Shown here: in pieces, positions 10,404 through 19,733 of the stretch
Position numbering within the stretch: the first letter of the stretch is position 1
How the letters are laid out: every line of letters begins with the position of its first letter
From: Pseudomonas fortuita
GTDB lineage: Bacteria > Pseudomonadota > Gammaproteobacteria > Pseudomonadales > Pseudomonadaceae
Direction of reading: 5' to 3'
DNA length: 64,000 bases
Assembly (NCBI RefSeq): GCF_026898135.2
Contig: NZ_CP114035.2
Span: 1,405,501 to 1,469,500 of the forward strand
Made by a program: the position numbers and the translations under genes
The notes under the pieces: generated by a model
What the model was told of the DNA's origin: nothing
Seen by the model: the letters and a program-made list of their open reading frames with translations, nothing else
Databases searched by the model: none

Positions 10404-10500
10404 CGTAGGAGCGAGCACAGCTCGCGATGCGCCGCCCGTGCGGCGCTCGATCTCCCAGGCGACATACCTCTACCGCCATACCTTTAGAGCCACACCGTAT
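10404..10500. repeat. Partial third copy: half REP element plus copy of the RAYT 3' end
   Basis: This stretch lies just upstream of the RAYT gene. It repeats 9755-9851 in the same orientation: the REP core gagc..agctcgcgatgcgcc, then gctcgatctcccaggcg, then a match to the last codons and stop region of the RAYT gene (agccacaccg). It differs by scattered substitutions and one indel. It may be the remnant of a second RAYT unit, or a boundary duplication. Confidence 0.75.
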
Positions 10501-10560
10501 GGCAGGAGGTTGCGCAATGGCCGGGTATGTTTGGCGTGAGTTTTAGGGGGCTGCAGAAAT

Positions 10561-10777
10561 CGAGCGCCGCCCGCGCGGCGCATCGCGAGCTGCGCTCGCT
10601 CCTACATTTGTTTCGGGCCAGTTATACCTGTGGCAGGCGCGCGCGACCGCCTTGTTTGTACGACGCGAGATCGTGCCATGCGCCAAGGCGCCCGCGCGCA
10701 AATCCCGCAGAAATAACTGGCCCGAAACAACCGTAGGAGCGAGCGCAGCTCGCGATGCGCCGCGCGGGCGGCGCTCG
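10561..10777. repeat. 217-bp palindromic REP/BIME-like element, copy B
   Basis: This is a direct repeat of 9584-9800 with identical length and about seven substitutions. It has the same 65-base inverted arms and G+C-rich centre. With copy A it brackets the RAYT gene. The rest of 10290-10958 holds only this element, the partial copy at 10404-10500 and the ihfB upstream region. Confidence 0.9.
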
Positions 10778-10958
10778 ATGGTTGCACCAGCGCAAATTCC
10801 TCGCCAGGCCCCGTCAATCCCCGCCGGCTAGACCATTCTTGCAAAACTTCAATCTTGAATTTTTTTATTAAGTCAAGAACCACCCTGTTCAAATCCCTCC
10901 CAGCGTGCTACAAACTGGTTAAGCAATGATCTAGCTGCTTGATAACGAAGGGAAAAAT

Positions 10959-11255
10959 ATGACGAAGTCGGAGCTGATCGAACGTATTGTCACCCATCAG
11001 GGCCTGCTCTCGCCCAAGGACGTGGAGCTGGCCATCAAGACCATGCTTGAGCAGATGTCTCAATGCCTTGCCACTGGCGATCGCATCGAAATTCGCGGTT
11101 TTGGCAGCTTCTCGCTGCACTATCGCGCCCCGCGCGTGGGCCGTAACCCCAAGACCGGTCAGTCGGTCAGCCTCGATGGCAAGTTTGTGCCGCACTTCAA
11201 GCCCGGTAAAGAGCTGCGCGACCGGGTCAACGAAGATGACGAGGCTGAAGCCTGA
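10959..11255 (+). CDS. ihfB: Integration host factor subunit beta
   Basis: IHF-beta (HimD) pairs with IhfA to bend DNA sharply in recombination, replication and sigma-54 transcription. The 98-aa HU/IHF fold is complete: [10 protein letters not shown], the dimer core [14 protein letters not shown], and the DNA-inserting beta arm with the [12 protein letters not shown] motif. A purine-rich ribosome site (GGGAAAAAT) precedes the ATG. The tail is acidic. In pseudomonads ihfB marks the left border of the O-antigen locus, which fits what follows. It lies 19 bases before the LapA-domain gene. Confidence 0.97.
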   Translation: MTKSELIERIVTHQGLLSPKDVELAIKTMLEQMSQCLATGDRIEIRGFGSFSLHYRAPRVGRNPKTGQSVSLDGKFVPHFKPGKELRDRVNEDDEAEA

Positions 11256-11274
11256 GCACTCAAGGAGCAATCTG

Positions 11275-11538
11275 ATGCGTAACCTCAAGCGCGCCCTGGC
11301 GGCGGTGTTCGTGCTGCTGTTGGCGGCCGTGGTGCTGTTCTTCGTGCTGGAGAACCAGCAAGCCGTGTCGCTGGTTCTGTTCGGCTGGGCTGCGCCGGAA
11401 ATGCCGGTTGCCGTACTTGTGCTGGCAGCACTGGTCATTGGCCTGGCAGTCGGGCCCTTGCTGGGCGCCTATGGCGTGCAGCGCAGCAAGCGCAAGATCA
11501 GGGAGTCTGCCCGTCAGGCGGCACTCAACAGCAACTAA
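11275..11538 (+). CDS. LapA-domain (DUF1049) inner-membrane protein
   Basis: This 87-aa protein has two hydrophobic segments (about 6-26 and 42-64) separated by the short motif ENQQAVSLVLFGW typical of the LapA/YciS family, with a basic cytoplasmic tail (RSKRKIRESARQ). E. coli LapA works with LapB in controlling LPS synthesis through LpxC. A comparable role here is only inferred. ATG 11275 has AAGGAG seven bases upstream, and an upstream start in the same frame would overlap ihfB. It is probably cotranscribed with ihfB. Confidence 0.85.
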   Translation: MRNLKRALAAVFVLLLAAVVLFFVLENQQAVSLVLFGWAAPEMPVAVLVLAALVIGLAVGPLLGAYGVQRSKRKIRESARQAALNSN

Positions 11539-11640
11539 GGAAATTTCCTACATCCTCTTAGGAAAGTCTCACCTATGCATGCACCTGCCCTCATGGAGTA
11601 ATAGCCCACTTCATTTTCGGCCCCGGCGAGTGTGTGCAGC

Positions 11641-13074
11641 ATGGAATATCCCAGCCTTTCCCATCACGGTGGTACCCGCGGCGTTACCGGGTCTTGCCAC
11701 CAGTTGCACCTTGACCCGTCCACCAGTCTGCTGATCGATTGCGGGCTTGAGCAGGGGAGCGAGGCTGCGACGGGTGCGGAAAGCGCGGCACTCGGCTTCG
11801 GCATACTGGGCATTCAGGCCCTGGTCATCACCCATGTTCATCTTGACCACGTTGGCCGCATTCCCGCGCTGCTGGCCGCCGGCTATCGTGGCCCCATCCT
11901 GTGCAGTGAACCTTCTGCCCGGCTGCTGCCCCTTGTACTGGAAGATGCCTACAAATTAAGCATCAGCAGCGAGCCTGCGCAGGTAGCCCGGTATATCGAA
12001 TTCATCCGTGACCTTATCGTGCCGCTGCCTTTTGAGCAGTGGCACGCGGTGGTCGAGGGCCCTGGTCTGGCTTGTCGTATTCGCCTGCAGCGCGCCGGGC
12101 ATTTGTTGGGTTCGGCTTATGTCGAGTGCGACATGCAGCATGGTCAGGCCAATAGCCGCTATGTGTTTTCCGGCGACCTGGGTGCGTGTGGCAACCCGTT
12201 GCTGCGCCCGGTGCAGCCGCCGGAGCGTGCTGATGTGCTCGTGCTGGAAAGTACCTATGGCGACCGCCTGCATGCCCAGGCCGGCGACCGCAGGCAACGG
12301 CTGGAAGGCGCCATCGATCGCGCCCTGGCTGACAAAGGCACCATCCTCATCCCGGCGTTTAGCCTGGGCCGCACCCAGGAACTGCTGTACGAGCTGGAAG
12401 ACATCCTCCATCGCAAGGCTTTATTGGGCGGCGCTGATCCCGGGCCTGATGGTGACCCGCTCGACTGGTCGCAATTGCCCATCATCCTCGACTCGCCCTT
12501 GGCTCAGCGCATCACCAGCGTGTACCGGGAACTGCACGGCTACTGGAATGCCGAGGCTAGGGTGCGACTTGCCAAGGGGCGAGACCCACTGGATTTCAGC
12601 CAGTTGATCAGCGTGGATACCCATGCCCGGCATCAGCAGGTGGTCAATTACCTCAAAAGCACCGGGCGACCGGCGATCGTGATAGCAGGCAATGGCATGT
12701 GCTCGGGTGGGCGCATCGTCAATTACCTCAAGGCTATGCTCGGGGATGCACGGCATGAGGTGATGTTTGTCGGCTATCAGGCCAAGGGTACGCCGGGGGC
12801 GGTGATACAGGCGAGTGAAGGGGCAGAAGGGTTTGTGCAGATTGACCTGGATGGGCGAATGCATGACCTGCGCGCCAAAGTGGTTACGCTCAGCGGCTAT
12901 AGTGGCCATGCTGATCAAGCAGGGCTGGTTGACTTTGCTAGTGGTATGGATCAAGCGCCTGATACGGTTGTGCTGGTGCATGGAGAGCCCGCCGCCAAGG
13001 CCGCGCTTGTCGCTGCCCTGAGGGGGCGGATGAAAGCCAGAAAGTGGATGACTAGCATACGTGTTGCAATTTAA
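11641..13074 (+). CDS. Beta-CASP metallo-beta-lactamase-fold protein (RNA-processing type)
   Basis: This 477-aa protein belongs to the Ysh1/CPSF-like exonuclease group. The zinc motif THVHLDHVGRIP (HxHxDH) is near residue 66. Beta-CASP motifs follow: FSGDLG, VLESTYGDR, IPAFSLGRTQELLY, AGNGMCSGGRIVNYLK and LSGYSGHADQ, all with likely catalytic residues intact. Family members cleave RNA, but the substrate here is unknown. ATG 11641 was preferred to GTG 11632. The protein has no evident link to polysaccharide synthesis; it lies between ihfB and manC, where P. aeruginosa has wzz. Confidence 0.85.
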   Translation: MEYPSLSHHGGTRGVTGSCHQLHLDPSTSLLIDCGLEQGSEAATGAESAALGFGILGIQALVITHVHLDHVGRIPALLAAGYRGPILCSEPSARLLPLVLEDAYKLSISSEPAQVARYIEFIRDLIVPLPFEQWHAVVEGPGLACRIRLQRAGHLLGSAYVECDMQHGQANSRYVFSGDLGACGNPLLRPVQPPERADVLVLESTYGDRLHAQAGDRRQRLEGAIDRALADKGTILIPAFSLGRTQELLYELEDILHRKALLGGADPGPDGDPLDWSQLPIILDSPLAQRITSVYRELHGYWNAEARVRLAKGRDPLDFSQLISVDTHARHQQVVNYLKSTGRPAIVIAGNGMCSGGRIVNYLKAMLGDARHEVMFVGYQAKGTPGAVIQASEGAEGFVQIDLDGRMHDLRAKVVTLSGYSGHADQAGLVDFASGMDQAPDTVVLVHGEPAAKAALVAALRGRMKARKWMTSIRVAI

Positions 13075-13389
13075 AGCCCTGTCCCAAGGGAACGATGTGC
13101 CAGCACGTTGTCTGATGCTCACTATTGTTTACATGAGCTGTCGGCAGCTGAGTGCTGCGATGAGTGGCATGCTGATTCACCCTGCGGCGCCTGCTGTCAG
13201 CCAGGCAGCTACGAATAGCAATCTCTGGTATCCTAAGGGTCGAAGCTTGCGTCTTGAGCCTATGGATAGCCAAGGATTACACACGCTGGGCGCGTAAATA
13301 AGCGTTGTCGTGAGCCATCGCGGCAGCGATCAAAAAAAGACTCATGCCGGCCTCTTGAGCTAATTCTAAGAGGCCTTAAGGATCCAAAT
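13075..13389 (+). promoter_or_regulatory. Upstream region of the O-polysaccharide operon
   Basis: This 315-bp gap precedes manC, the first gene of an 11-kb plus-strand operon, so a promoter is expected. No JUMPStart/ops-like sequence was recognised, and no convincing -35/-10 pair could be fixed by eye. A hairpin is described separately at 13349-13375. Small open frames here (for example 13061-13297) have no family resemblance. Confidence 0.45.
13349..13375 (+). promoter_or_regulatory. Hairpin just upstream of the manC ribosome site
   Basis: Arms ggcctctt (13349-13356) and aagaggcc (13368-13375) pair perfectly over an 11-base loop. The manC ribosome site AAGGA (13378-13382) begins three bases later. 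Such a hairpin could affect translation start or act on the elongating polymerase. No T run follows, so it is not a standard terminator. Confidence 0.5.
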
Positions 13390-14832
13390 ATGGAATTGAT
13401 CCCGGTTATTCTATCCGGTGGTGTTGGCAGCCGTTTGTGGCCAGTTTCTCGTGAGGCTCATCCGAAGCCGTTCATGTCTTTGCCTGATGGGCAGAACCTT
13501 ATTCAAAAGACTTTCTTGCGCGCTGCGTGGCTGGAAGGTGTTGTTGAGGTGCTGACTGTCACCAATCGCGAATTGCTGTTCAAAACCGAAGACGAATACC
13601 GGACCATTAATACCAAGGGTCTCCCCCAGGGCTACATTCTTGAACCTGTCGGCCGAAACACCGCTGCTGCGGTAGCCGCGGCTGCCCTTAAGCTGCAAGC
13701 CTCGTATGGGCCTCAGGCGCTTATGCTGGTATTGGCGGCTGACCACCTTATCCAGAACGAAGCTGCTTTCTCCGAAGCTGTTCGCAAAGCCATACAGTTG
13801 GCCGAACAGGGGTGGTTGGTGACTTTCGGCATCAAGCCCCAGTACCCGGAAACAGGCTTCGGGTATATCGAAGCCACAGCTGAAGGTTTGCTGGAAGGCG
13901 GTTTGAAAGTTGAGCGTTTTGTTGAAAAACCTGACGCCAAAACTGCGGAGTCATATGTAGCGGCAGGCAACTACTTCTGGAACGCCGGGATGTTCTGTTT
14001 CCAAGTAGGCGCTGTGTTAGAAGAATTCAAGGAGCATGCGCCTGATGTGCTGGAGGCCGTTGCACTTACCTTGGAATCATCTCGCAGCTCCACGGCCAAG
14101 GACTACAGTTGCCTTGCCCTGGACGCCGATAGCTTTGCCAGCGTGCCGGACATCTCCATCGATTACGCCTTGATGGAGCGTTCGCGCAAGGTCGCGACCA
14201 TTCCCTGCGATATTGGCTGGAGCGACATCGGGTCCTGGAACGCGGTCAGCGAGCTGACCCCGCCTGATGAGCATGGCAACCGTTTCGAAGGCGAGGTCAT
14301 AGCCTACGAAGCGCGTAACAACTATGTCAGCTCCGAGGATCGCCTGGCGGCACTGGTTGGCGTACAGGACCTGCTTGTGGTCGATACACCTGATGCATTC
14401 CTGATTGCCCACAAAGATCATGCCCAAGATGTGAAACACATCGTCAAGCGCCTGAAGAGTGACGGCCACGCCGCACACTTGTTGCATCAGACCGTTCATC
14501 GTCCGTGGGGTACCTATACCACCCTGGAGGATGGCGAACGTTTCAAGATCAAACGCATCGTAGTAAAGCCCAAGGCATCGCTGTCGCTGCAAATGCATCA
14601 TCACCGCAGTGAACACTGGATCGTCGTCAGCGGCATGGCAGTGGTTGTCAATGACGACCAGGAATTGATGCTTAATACCAACGAGTCCACATTCATTCGT
14701 GCCGGCCACAAGCACCGTTTGCAAAACCCGGGTGTCATTGACTTGGTACTCATTGAAGTACAAAGCGGTGATTATCTCGGCGAAGACGATATCGTTCGCT
14801 TCGAAGACAACTACGGTCGTTGCGACGCCTGA
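13390..14832 (+). CDS. manC: Mannose-1-phosphate guanylyltransferase / mannose-6-phosphate isomerase
   Basis: This is a type II bifunctional PMI-GMP enzyme of 480 aa (WbpW/AlgA/ManC family) that makes mannose-6-phosphate from fructose-6-phosphate and then GDP-mannose from mannose-1-phosphate. The nucleotidyltransferase motif [13 protein letters not shown] is at residues 9-21, and the sugar-binding motif FVEKPD follows at about 177. The C-terminal cupin (about 370-470) has RPWGTY and the metal ligands of [10 protein letters not shown]. It is the first gene of the operon; its product feeds the Gmd/Rmd pair at 53-55 kb. AAGGA precedes the ATG. Assignment is firm; which paralogue name fits best is less certain. 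Confidence 0.93.
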   Translation: MELIPVILSGGVGSRLWPVSREAHPKPFMSLPDGQNLIQKTFLRAAWLEGVVEVLTVTNRELLFKTEDEYRTINTKGLPQGYILEPVGRNTAAAVAAAALKLQASYGPQALMLVLAADHLIQNEAAFSEAVRKAIQLAEQGWLVTFGIKPQYPETGFGYIEATAEGLLEGGLKVERFVEKPDAKTAESYVAAGNYFWNAGMFCFQVGAVLEEFKEHAPDVLEAVALTLESSRSSTAKDYSCLALDADSFASVPDISIDYALMERSRKVATIPCDIGWSDIGSWNAVSELTPPDEHGNRFEGEVIAYEARNNYVSSEDRLAALVGVQDLLVVDTPDAFLIAHKDHAQDVKHIVKRLKSDGHAAHLLHQTVHRPWGTYTTLEDGERFKIKRIVVKPKASLSLQMHHHRSEHWIVVSGMAVVVNDDQELMLNTNESTFIRAGHKHRLQNPGVIDLVLIEVQSGDYLGEDDIVRFEDNYGRCDA

Positions 14833-14966
14833 ATCCAGGTGGTCCGCAGGGTCGGCCGCTGCCCAACGAGGTACAGGGCCGGCCTGTGGTCGCAACCCGT
14901 TGTCGGCTGTTTGCTATCCCAGTTCTGATCGGTGACGCGCAGGTGTCACCGCACCAAGTGAGACCT

Positions 14967-16328
14967 ATGTACCCACCTATCCAGACCCGTTGCTTCAAGG
15001 CCTATGACATTCGCGGCCAAGTGCCCGCTGACCTCAATGATGATGTGGCATATCGCATAGGCCGTGCCATCGTGGCCGAACTGGGTGGACGCACCTATGT
15101 AGTAGGGCGCGACATGCGTCTTGAAAGCCCGGGCCTGTCGTTAGCGCTCATGAAGGGGCTGACCCAGGGCGGGGTCAATGTGATCGACATCGGGCTGTGC
15201 GGTACTGAAGAAGTCTACTTCGCCACCAGCCATCATCAGGCCGACGGCGGCATCATGATCACTGCCAGCCATAACCCCAAGGGTTACAACGGCATGAAAC
15301 TGGTGCGTGAACAATCCCGTCCCATCAGTGGCGACACCGGCTTGAACGATATCCGCCAGCGTGTCGAGGCGGGCGATCTTGGCCAGGTGGCAGCCATCCC
15401 GGGCAGCGTCAGTGAGGCTTTTGACAAAAGCGCCTATATCGACCACTTGCTCAGCTACATCGACGTGTCTGCCCTCAACCCTTTAACGGTACTGGCCGAT
15501 CCGGGCAATGGCGCCGTCGGGCCAGTGCTTGAATTGCTCAGCGCTAAGTTGCCGCTGCACATGACCATTATCAATGGCCAGCCAGATGGGAATTTCCCCA
15601 ATGGTATTCCCAACCCGCTTCTGCCAGAAAACCGTGAGCTTACCCGTCAGGCAGTAATTGATACCAACGCCGACATGGGGATTGCGTTTGATGGTGACTT
15701 TGATCGCTGCTTTTTCTTCGACAGCCACGGTCGTTTCATCGAAGGGTACTACGTGGTTGGCTTGCTCGCTGAAATGCTGCTGGCCAAGCATCCAGGCAGC
15801 AAGATCATTCACGATCCGCGGCTAACGTGGAACACCATCGAGCAGGTGCAAGCTGCCGGCGGTGTGGCGATCCAGAGCAAGACTGGGCATGCGTTCATCA
15901 AAGAACGCATGCGCGCAGAAGACGCCGTATACGGCGGGGAAATGAGCGCTCACCACTACTTCCGCGATTTTGCCTACTGCGACAGCGGCAATATCCCGTG
16001 GTTGCTTGTAGCGGCGTTGATGAGCGCCACCGGCAAGACATTGGCGCAACTGGTGGACGAGCGCATAGCCAGGTTCCCCTGCAGCGGCGAGATAAACTAC
16101 GAGGTGGCTGACGTAAAGGCGACCATCGACAAAATCCTGGCGTTCTACCTGCCATATGAGCCCACCGTCGACCGCACTGACGGCATCAGCGTTGAGTTTG
16201 CCGACTGGCGTTTCAGCTTGCGCGGTTCCAACACCGAGCCGCTGCTGAGGCTTAACGTGGAGAGCCGTGGCGACGAGGCGCTGGTCGCTGAGCGTGTCGC
16301 AGAAATCGCCCGCCTGATTCAAGGATAA
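14967..16328 (+). CDS. manB: Phosphomannomutase
   Basis: This 453-aa alpha-D-phosphohexomutase interconverts mannose-6-phosphate and mannose-1-phosphate for GDP-mannose supply. The four family signatures are present: active-site serine in [13 protein letters not shown], metal loop GDFDRC, sugar loop [11 protein letters not shown], and phosphate loop [15 protein letters not shown] 14967 gives the family start [16 protein letters not shown]; the open frame further upstream overlaps manC and is not needed. The 134-base gap after manC has no clear terminator. It is close to AlgC/WbpN-type enzymes, so phosphoglucomutase activity is also possible. Confidence 0.92.
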   Translation: MYPPIQTRCFKAYDIRGQVPADLNDDVAYRIGRAIVAELGGRTYVVGRDMRLESPGLSLALMKGLTQGGVNVIDIGLCGTEEVYFATSHHQADGGIMITASHNPKGYNGMKLVREQSRPISGDTGLNDIRQRVEAGDLGQVAAIPGSVSEAFDKSAYIDHLLSYIDVSALNPLTVLADPGNGAVGPVLELLSAKLPLHMTIINGQPDGNFPNGIPNPLLPENRELTRQAVIDTNADMGIAFDGDFDRCFFFDSHGRFIEGYYVVGLLAEMLLAKHPGSKIIHDPRLTWNTIEQVQAAGGVAIQSKTGHAFIKERMRAEDAVYGGEMSAHHYFRDFAYCDSGNIPWLLVAALMSATGKTLAQLVDERIARFPCSGEINYEVADVKATIDKILAFYLPYEPTVDRTDGISVEFADWRFSLRGSNTEPLLRLNVESRGDEALVAERVAEIARLIQG

Positions 16329-16330
16329 TT

Positions 16331-17125
16331 ATGTTTGGCATGTTTCGGGGCGTCTGGGATTACAGAGGCTTCATCCTCACGTCCATCAAGAACGAGTTCA
16401 TTTCCCGGTTCGCACGCAGCAAGCTGGGTGGCTTGTGGATGATCATCCACCCCCTGGCCCAGGTTGCGATTTATGCGTTGATCCTGTCCAACGTATTGGG
16501 CGCGCGCCTGCCGGGCATCGATAACAAGTACGCCTACGCGTTGTACCTGATCGCCGGCATCCTGGCCTGGAACCTGTTCTCAGAAATTATCCAGCGCTGC
16601 CTTTCGGTGTTCATCGATCAGGGCAACCTGATGAAGAAGATGCGCTTCCCGCGCATCGCGCTCCCAGTGATCGTGGTGGGGTCGTGCTTACTCAATAATT
16701 TGCTGCTGTTTGTTGCAGTAATGATCGTGTTTGCCGTGCTAGGCCACGCCCCTGACGCACAGATGCTTTGGCTGATGCCCTTGACCCTGTTGGTGGTAGC
16801 ACTGGCAGTTGGTATCGGCCTGGTGCTGGGTGTGCTGAACGTGTTCTTGCGGGATATCGGCCAGGTGGTACCTATCGTGATGCAGGTTTGGTTCTGGTTC
16901 ACGCCCATTGTGTACTCGGTGAACATTGTGCCGGATTACCTGAAAGGCACTTTGGATGTTAACCCGATGTACCCCATCGTCACCGCCTATCACAATGTGC
17001 TGGTTTACAAGCAGGCGCCTGAAGTTGCCCAGCTCGGGGTGGTGCTCGCCATTGCCGTGGGTTTGATGGTGGCTGGCCTGTTCCTGTTCCGCCGTGCCTC
17101 TGCCGAAATGGTGGACTCCCTATGA
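16331..17125 (+). CDS. wzm: O-polysaccharide ABC exporter permease (Wzm)
   Basis: Wzm is the membrane half of the ABC transporter that moves finished undecaprenyl-linked O-polysaccharide across the inner membrane. The 264-aa protein has an amphipathic N-terminus (SIKNEFISRFARSKLGGLW, typical of ABC-2 polysaccharide permeases) and about six hydrophobic segments, ending in a basic stretch. AAGGA lies five bases before the ATG. Its stop overlaps the wzt ATG (ATGA), as expected for subunits made in fixed ratio. Secure by family and neighbour. Confidence 0.94.
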   Translation: MFGMFRGVWDYRGFILTSIKNEFISRFARSKLGGLWMIIHPLAQVAIYALILSNVLGARLPGIDNKYAYALYLIAGILAWNLFSEIIQRCLSVFIDQGNLMKKMRFPRIALPVIVVGSCLLNNLLLFVAVMIVFAVLGHAPDAQMLWLMPLTLLVVALAVGIGLVLGVLNVFLRDIGQVVPIVMQVWFWFTPIVYSVNIVPDYLKGTLDVNPMYPIVTAYHNVLVYKQAPEVAQLGVVLAIAVGLMVAGLFLFRRASAEMVDSL

Positions 17126-18336
17126 CCCTGTTGGCCGTCAACAACGTAGGCAAGGCCTACCGCAGCTACCGTTCTGAATGGCAGCGCATCGCTCGCTGGT
17201 TCTACCTGCCGGTCAAGGCCAGTAGCGAGCATTGGGTGCTCAGGCACATCAGCTTCAACATTCAGGCCGGTGAAGCCATAGGCCTGGTGGGTCAGAACGG
17301 CGCTGGCAAATCGACCTTGTTGAAGATGATTACCGGCACCTTGCAGCCCACCGAAGGCAAGGTTCACGTCAATGGTCGCATCGCTGCCATCCTTGAACTG
17401 GGCATGGGCTTCAATGGTGAGCTGACCGGCCGGCAGAATGCCTATCATGCCGCCGGGTTGATGGGCTTCACCACCGCGCAGATCGACGCGGTAATTGATG
17501 ATATCGAGGCATTTGCGGAAATCGGTGAGTATTTCGACCAGGCCGTGCGCACCTATTCCAGTGGCATGCAGATGCGGGTGGCATTCGCGGTGGCCACCGC
17601 CTTCCGCCCCGAGATCCTGATCATTGATGAAGCCTTGTCGGTAGGCGACAGCTACTTCCAGCACAAGAGCTTTGGCCGTATCAAGGAATTCCAGAAAGCC
17701 GGCACCACATTGCTGATCGTCTCCCACGACCGTGGTTCGATCCAGGCCCTCTGCAATCGCGCGATCCTGTTGGACGGCGGTACGGTGATCAAAGATGGCC
17801 CACCCGAGGAGGTGATGGACTATTACAACGCTATCATCGCCCAAAAGGAGAACGCCACCGTCGAGGTCCAGACCTTGTCCGATGGTACCCGGCAGACCCG
17901 ATCTGGCAGCGGCAAGGCGAGCATCGAGACGGTAGCGCTGCATAATGCTGAAGGTGCGCCGGTCGAGTACGTCTCGGTGGGCGAAGATGTTTGCTTGAAT
18001 ATTCAAGTCAGGGTCAATGCGCCACTGCCCGAGTTGGTAGTGGGCTACGTGATCAAGGACCGCCTCGGCCAGGACGTGTTCGGCACCAATACCCATCACC
18101 TGCAATGCATTCGCACGAATTTGGCCGAAGGTGCATTGCTGAAGTACAGTTTCCGCTTTCCTGCAAACCTGGGCGTTGGCTCATATTCAGTGGCCATCGC
18201 GCTGCATGCGAGCGACACCCATATTGCCGATAACTATGAGTGGCGTGACCTGGCGTTGGTCTTCAACGTAGTGAACATGTCCGAACGAACCTTCGTAGGC
18301 CTGGCGTGGATCCCGCCGACCGTGGAGTGCAATTGA
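17122..18336 (+). CDS. wzt: O-polysaccharide ABC exporter ATPase with carbohydrate-binding tail (Wzt)
   Basis: This is the ATP-binding half of the O-polysaccharide exporter, 404 aa. Residues about 1-245 are the ATPase: Walker A GQNGAGKSTLL, signature TYSSGMQMRVAFA, Walker B ILIIDEALSVGD and switch His in IVSHD. Residues about 265-404 form a beta-rich extension like the carbohydrate-binding domain of Wzt proteins that recognise a capped chain end before export. This long type is known from systems whose polymers are terminated by a modification. The adjacent methyltransferase gene fits such a cap. Its stop overlaps the next start by one base (TGATG). Confidence 0.94.
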   Translation: MTLLAVNNVGKAYRSYRSEWQRIARWFYLPVKASSEHWVLRHISFNIQAGEAIGLVGQNGAGKSTLLKMITGTLQPTEGKVHVNGRIAAILELGMGFNGELTGRQNAYHAAGLMGFTTAQIDAVIDDIEAFAEIGEYFDQAVRTYSSGMQMRVAFAVATAFRPEILIIDEALSVGDSYFQHKSFGRIKEFQKAGTTLLIVSHDRGSIQALCNRAILLDGGTVIKDGPPEEVMDYYNAIIAQKENATVEVQTLSDGTRQTRSGSGKASIETVALHNAEGAPVEYVSVGEDVCLNIQVRVNAPLPELVVGYVIKDRLGQDVFGTNTHHLQCIRTNLAEGALLKYSFRFPANLGVGSYSVAIALHASDTHIADNYEWRDLALVFNVVNMSERTFVGLAWIPPTVECN

Positions 18337-19727
18337 TGAATGCTGGTTTCTACCGGGCTTTCGAAGACCGCTATCGCGGGTCGAGGGAGCTCATCACCCA
18401 GCGGCTTGAAGCGTACTTGCCGTTTCTGCAACCTCTGAAGCAAATCTACACCGACTGCCCGGTATTCGACATTGGCTGCGGCCGTGGCGAATGGCTGGAG
18501 TTGATGCGTCGCGAAGGCTTCGAGCCGATGGGCGTCGACCTGGATGACGGCATGCTGGAGGCCTGCCAGGCGCTGGGCCTGCCTGCGCAAAAAGGCGATG
18601 CGTTGCAGGCCCTGCAAGCGTTGCCAGATGCCAGCCAGGTGGTTGTGAGTGGCTTCCATATCGCCGAGCATGTGCCATTCCCGGTGCTGGGTGAGTTGGT
18701 CACCGAGGCGCTGCGCGTATTGCGCCCGGGCGGAATGTTGATTCTGGAAACCCCCAACGCCGAAAACGTCATGGTGGGTACCAACAATTTCTATCTGGAC
18801 CCGACCCACGATCAGCCAATCCCGAATTTGCTGATGTCGTTCCTCACCGAGCACACCGGCTTTGCCCGTTCCAAGGTGGTACGCCTCCAGGAAGCGCCCT
18901 CATTGCATGATGAGCAGGTCAAGGTAGGGGTGCGCGAAGTGCTGTCCGGTGCCAGCCCCGACTATGCTGTGGTGGCCCAGAAGCAAGCCGACGCCCACCA
19001 ACTGGAAATGTTCGAGGCGGTGTTCGAAGCGTCATACGGTTTGTCGCTTGACGACATGGCAGTGCGCTATGACCAGGCCATCGAGCGTCGTCTGGGGCAG
19101 TTGGAGAGCAGTGTTGAGGCGGTGCGGGCTACCTTTTTCGAACCCGCCGAGTTCCAGCGGCTGATGGCCGAGGTCAGCCAGCAGCAAACCCAGCAGTTAA
19201 TGGCGCTCAAGGACAGTTACGAAGCCACTACCGAAGCCTTGCACCGCCAATGCGGTGCGTTGCAGGAGGCCCTGAACCAGGCTCAGGCTCAGGCTGAGGC
19301 CATGGCCCAGGAACGCAAGGCGGCACTGGAGAACTGCCATTGGCAGCACATGCGTGCCCAGGGTGCGGAGCAGCAAGTTGAGGCCATGCGTAGCAGTACA
19401 TCTTGGCGTATTACCGGCCCACTGCGGGTGACTGGGCGGGTCGTGCTGTGGCCGGCTCGCCATGGCAAGACGTGGCTGCGGCTTAAACTGCGCTACGCGG
19501 CGCCGCACGCCCGCCTGTGGGTGGCACGCCGCCCGGCGGTGCGGCGTCTGGCACTTGCCGTGTTGAACCGAAGCCCCTGGCTGAGTGCCAAACTACGCAA
19601 CTTGTTAGCTCCGGATCCGGCCAGTGTGGTCGTTGACCCGCAGCATGGCGTGATCGATCACGCCCCTCTGACACCGCGAGGCCGCGCTATCGAAAGCGCC
19701 CTCCACGCAGCAATGAAGAAGAGCTGA
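18336..19727 (+). CDS. SAM-dependent methyltransferase with long coiled coil (candidate O-chain cap and ruler)
   Basis: This 463-aa protein begins with a class I methyltransferase domain (FDIGCGRGEWLELM near residue 44; acidic GVDLDD for SAM ribose; SGFHIAEHVPF). Residues about 246-352 are rich in Gln, Glu, Ala and Leu in heptad-like spacing, predicting a coiled coil. The C-terminus (STSWRITGPLR onward) is basic and amphipathic, suiting membrane contact. E. coli WbdD has a methyltransferase, kinase, coiled coil and membrane tail, and sets O-chain length. This protein has the same outline without the kinase. Role as chain terminator is inferred from domain order and from its place after the long-form wzt. 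Confidence 0.82.
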   Translation: MNAGFYRAFEDRYRGSRELITQRLEAYLPFLQPLKQIYTDCPVFDIGCGRGEWLELMRREGFEPMGVDLDDGMLEACQALGLPAQKGDALQALQALPDASQVVVSGFHIAEHVPFPVLGELVTEALRVLRPGGMLILETPNAENVMVGTNNFYLDPTHDQPIPNLLMSFLTEHTGFARSKVVRLQEAPSLHDEQVKVGVREVLSGASPDYAVVAQKQADAHQLEMFEAVFEASYGLSLDDMAVRYDQAIERRLGQLESSVEAVRATFFEPAEFQRLMAEVSQQQTQQLMALKDSYEATTEALHRQCGALQEALNQAQAQAEAMAQERKAALENCHWQHMRAQGAEQQVEAMRSSTSWRITGPLRVTGRVVLWPARHGKTWLRLKLRYAAPHARLWVARRPAVRRLALAVLNRSPWLSAKLRNLLAPDPASVVVDPQHGVIDHAPLTPRGRAIESALHAAMKKS

Positions 19728-19733
19728 TACCGA

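Noticed and set aside
9584..10777. CRISPR array or insertion sequence
   Set aside because: There are only two full repeats, each a large palindrome, with a RAYT gene between; no spacer series, and no IS-type terminal repeats or target duplications were identified.
13061..13297. 78-codon frame upstream of manC
   Set aside because: It overlaps the end of the metallo-beta-lactamase-fold gene, with no family or ribosome site support.
13075..13389. JUMPStart/ops (RfaH) element before the O-antigen operon
   Set aside because: I looked for the GGCGGTAG-type core and found no convincing match in this gap.
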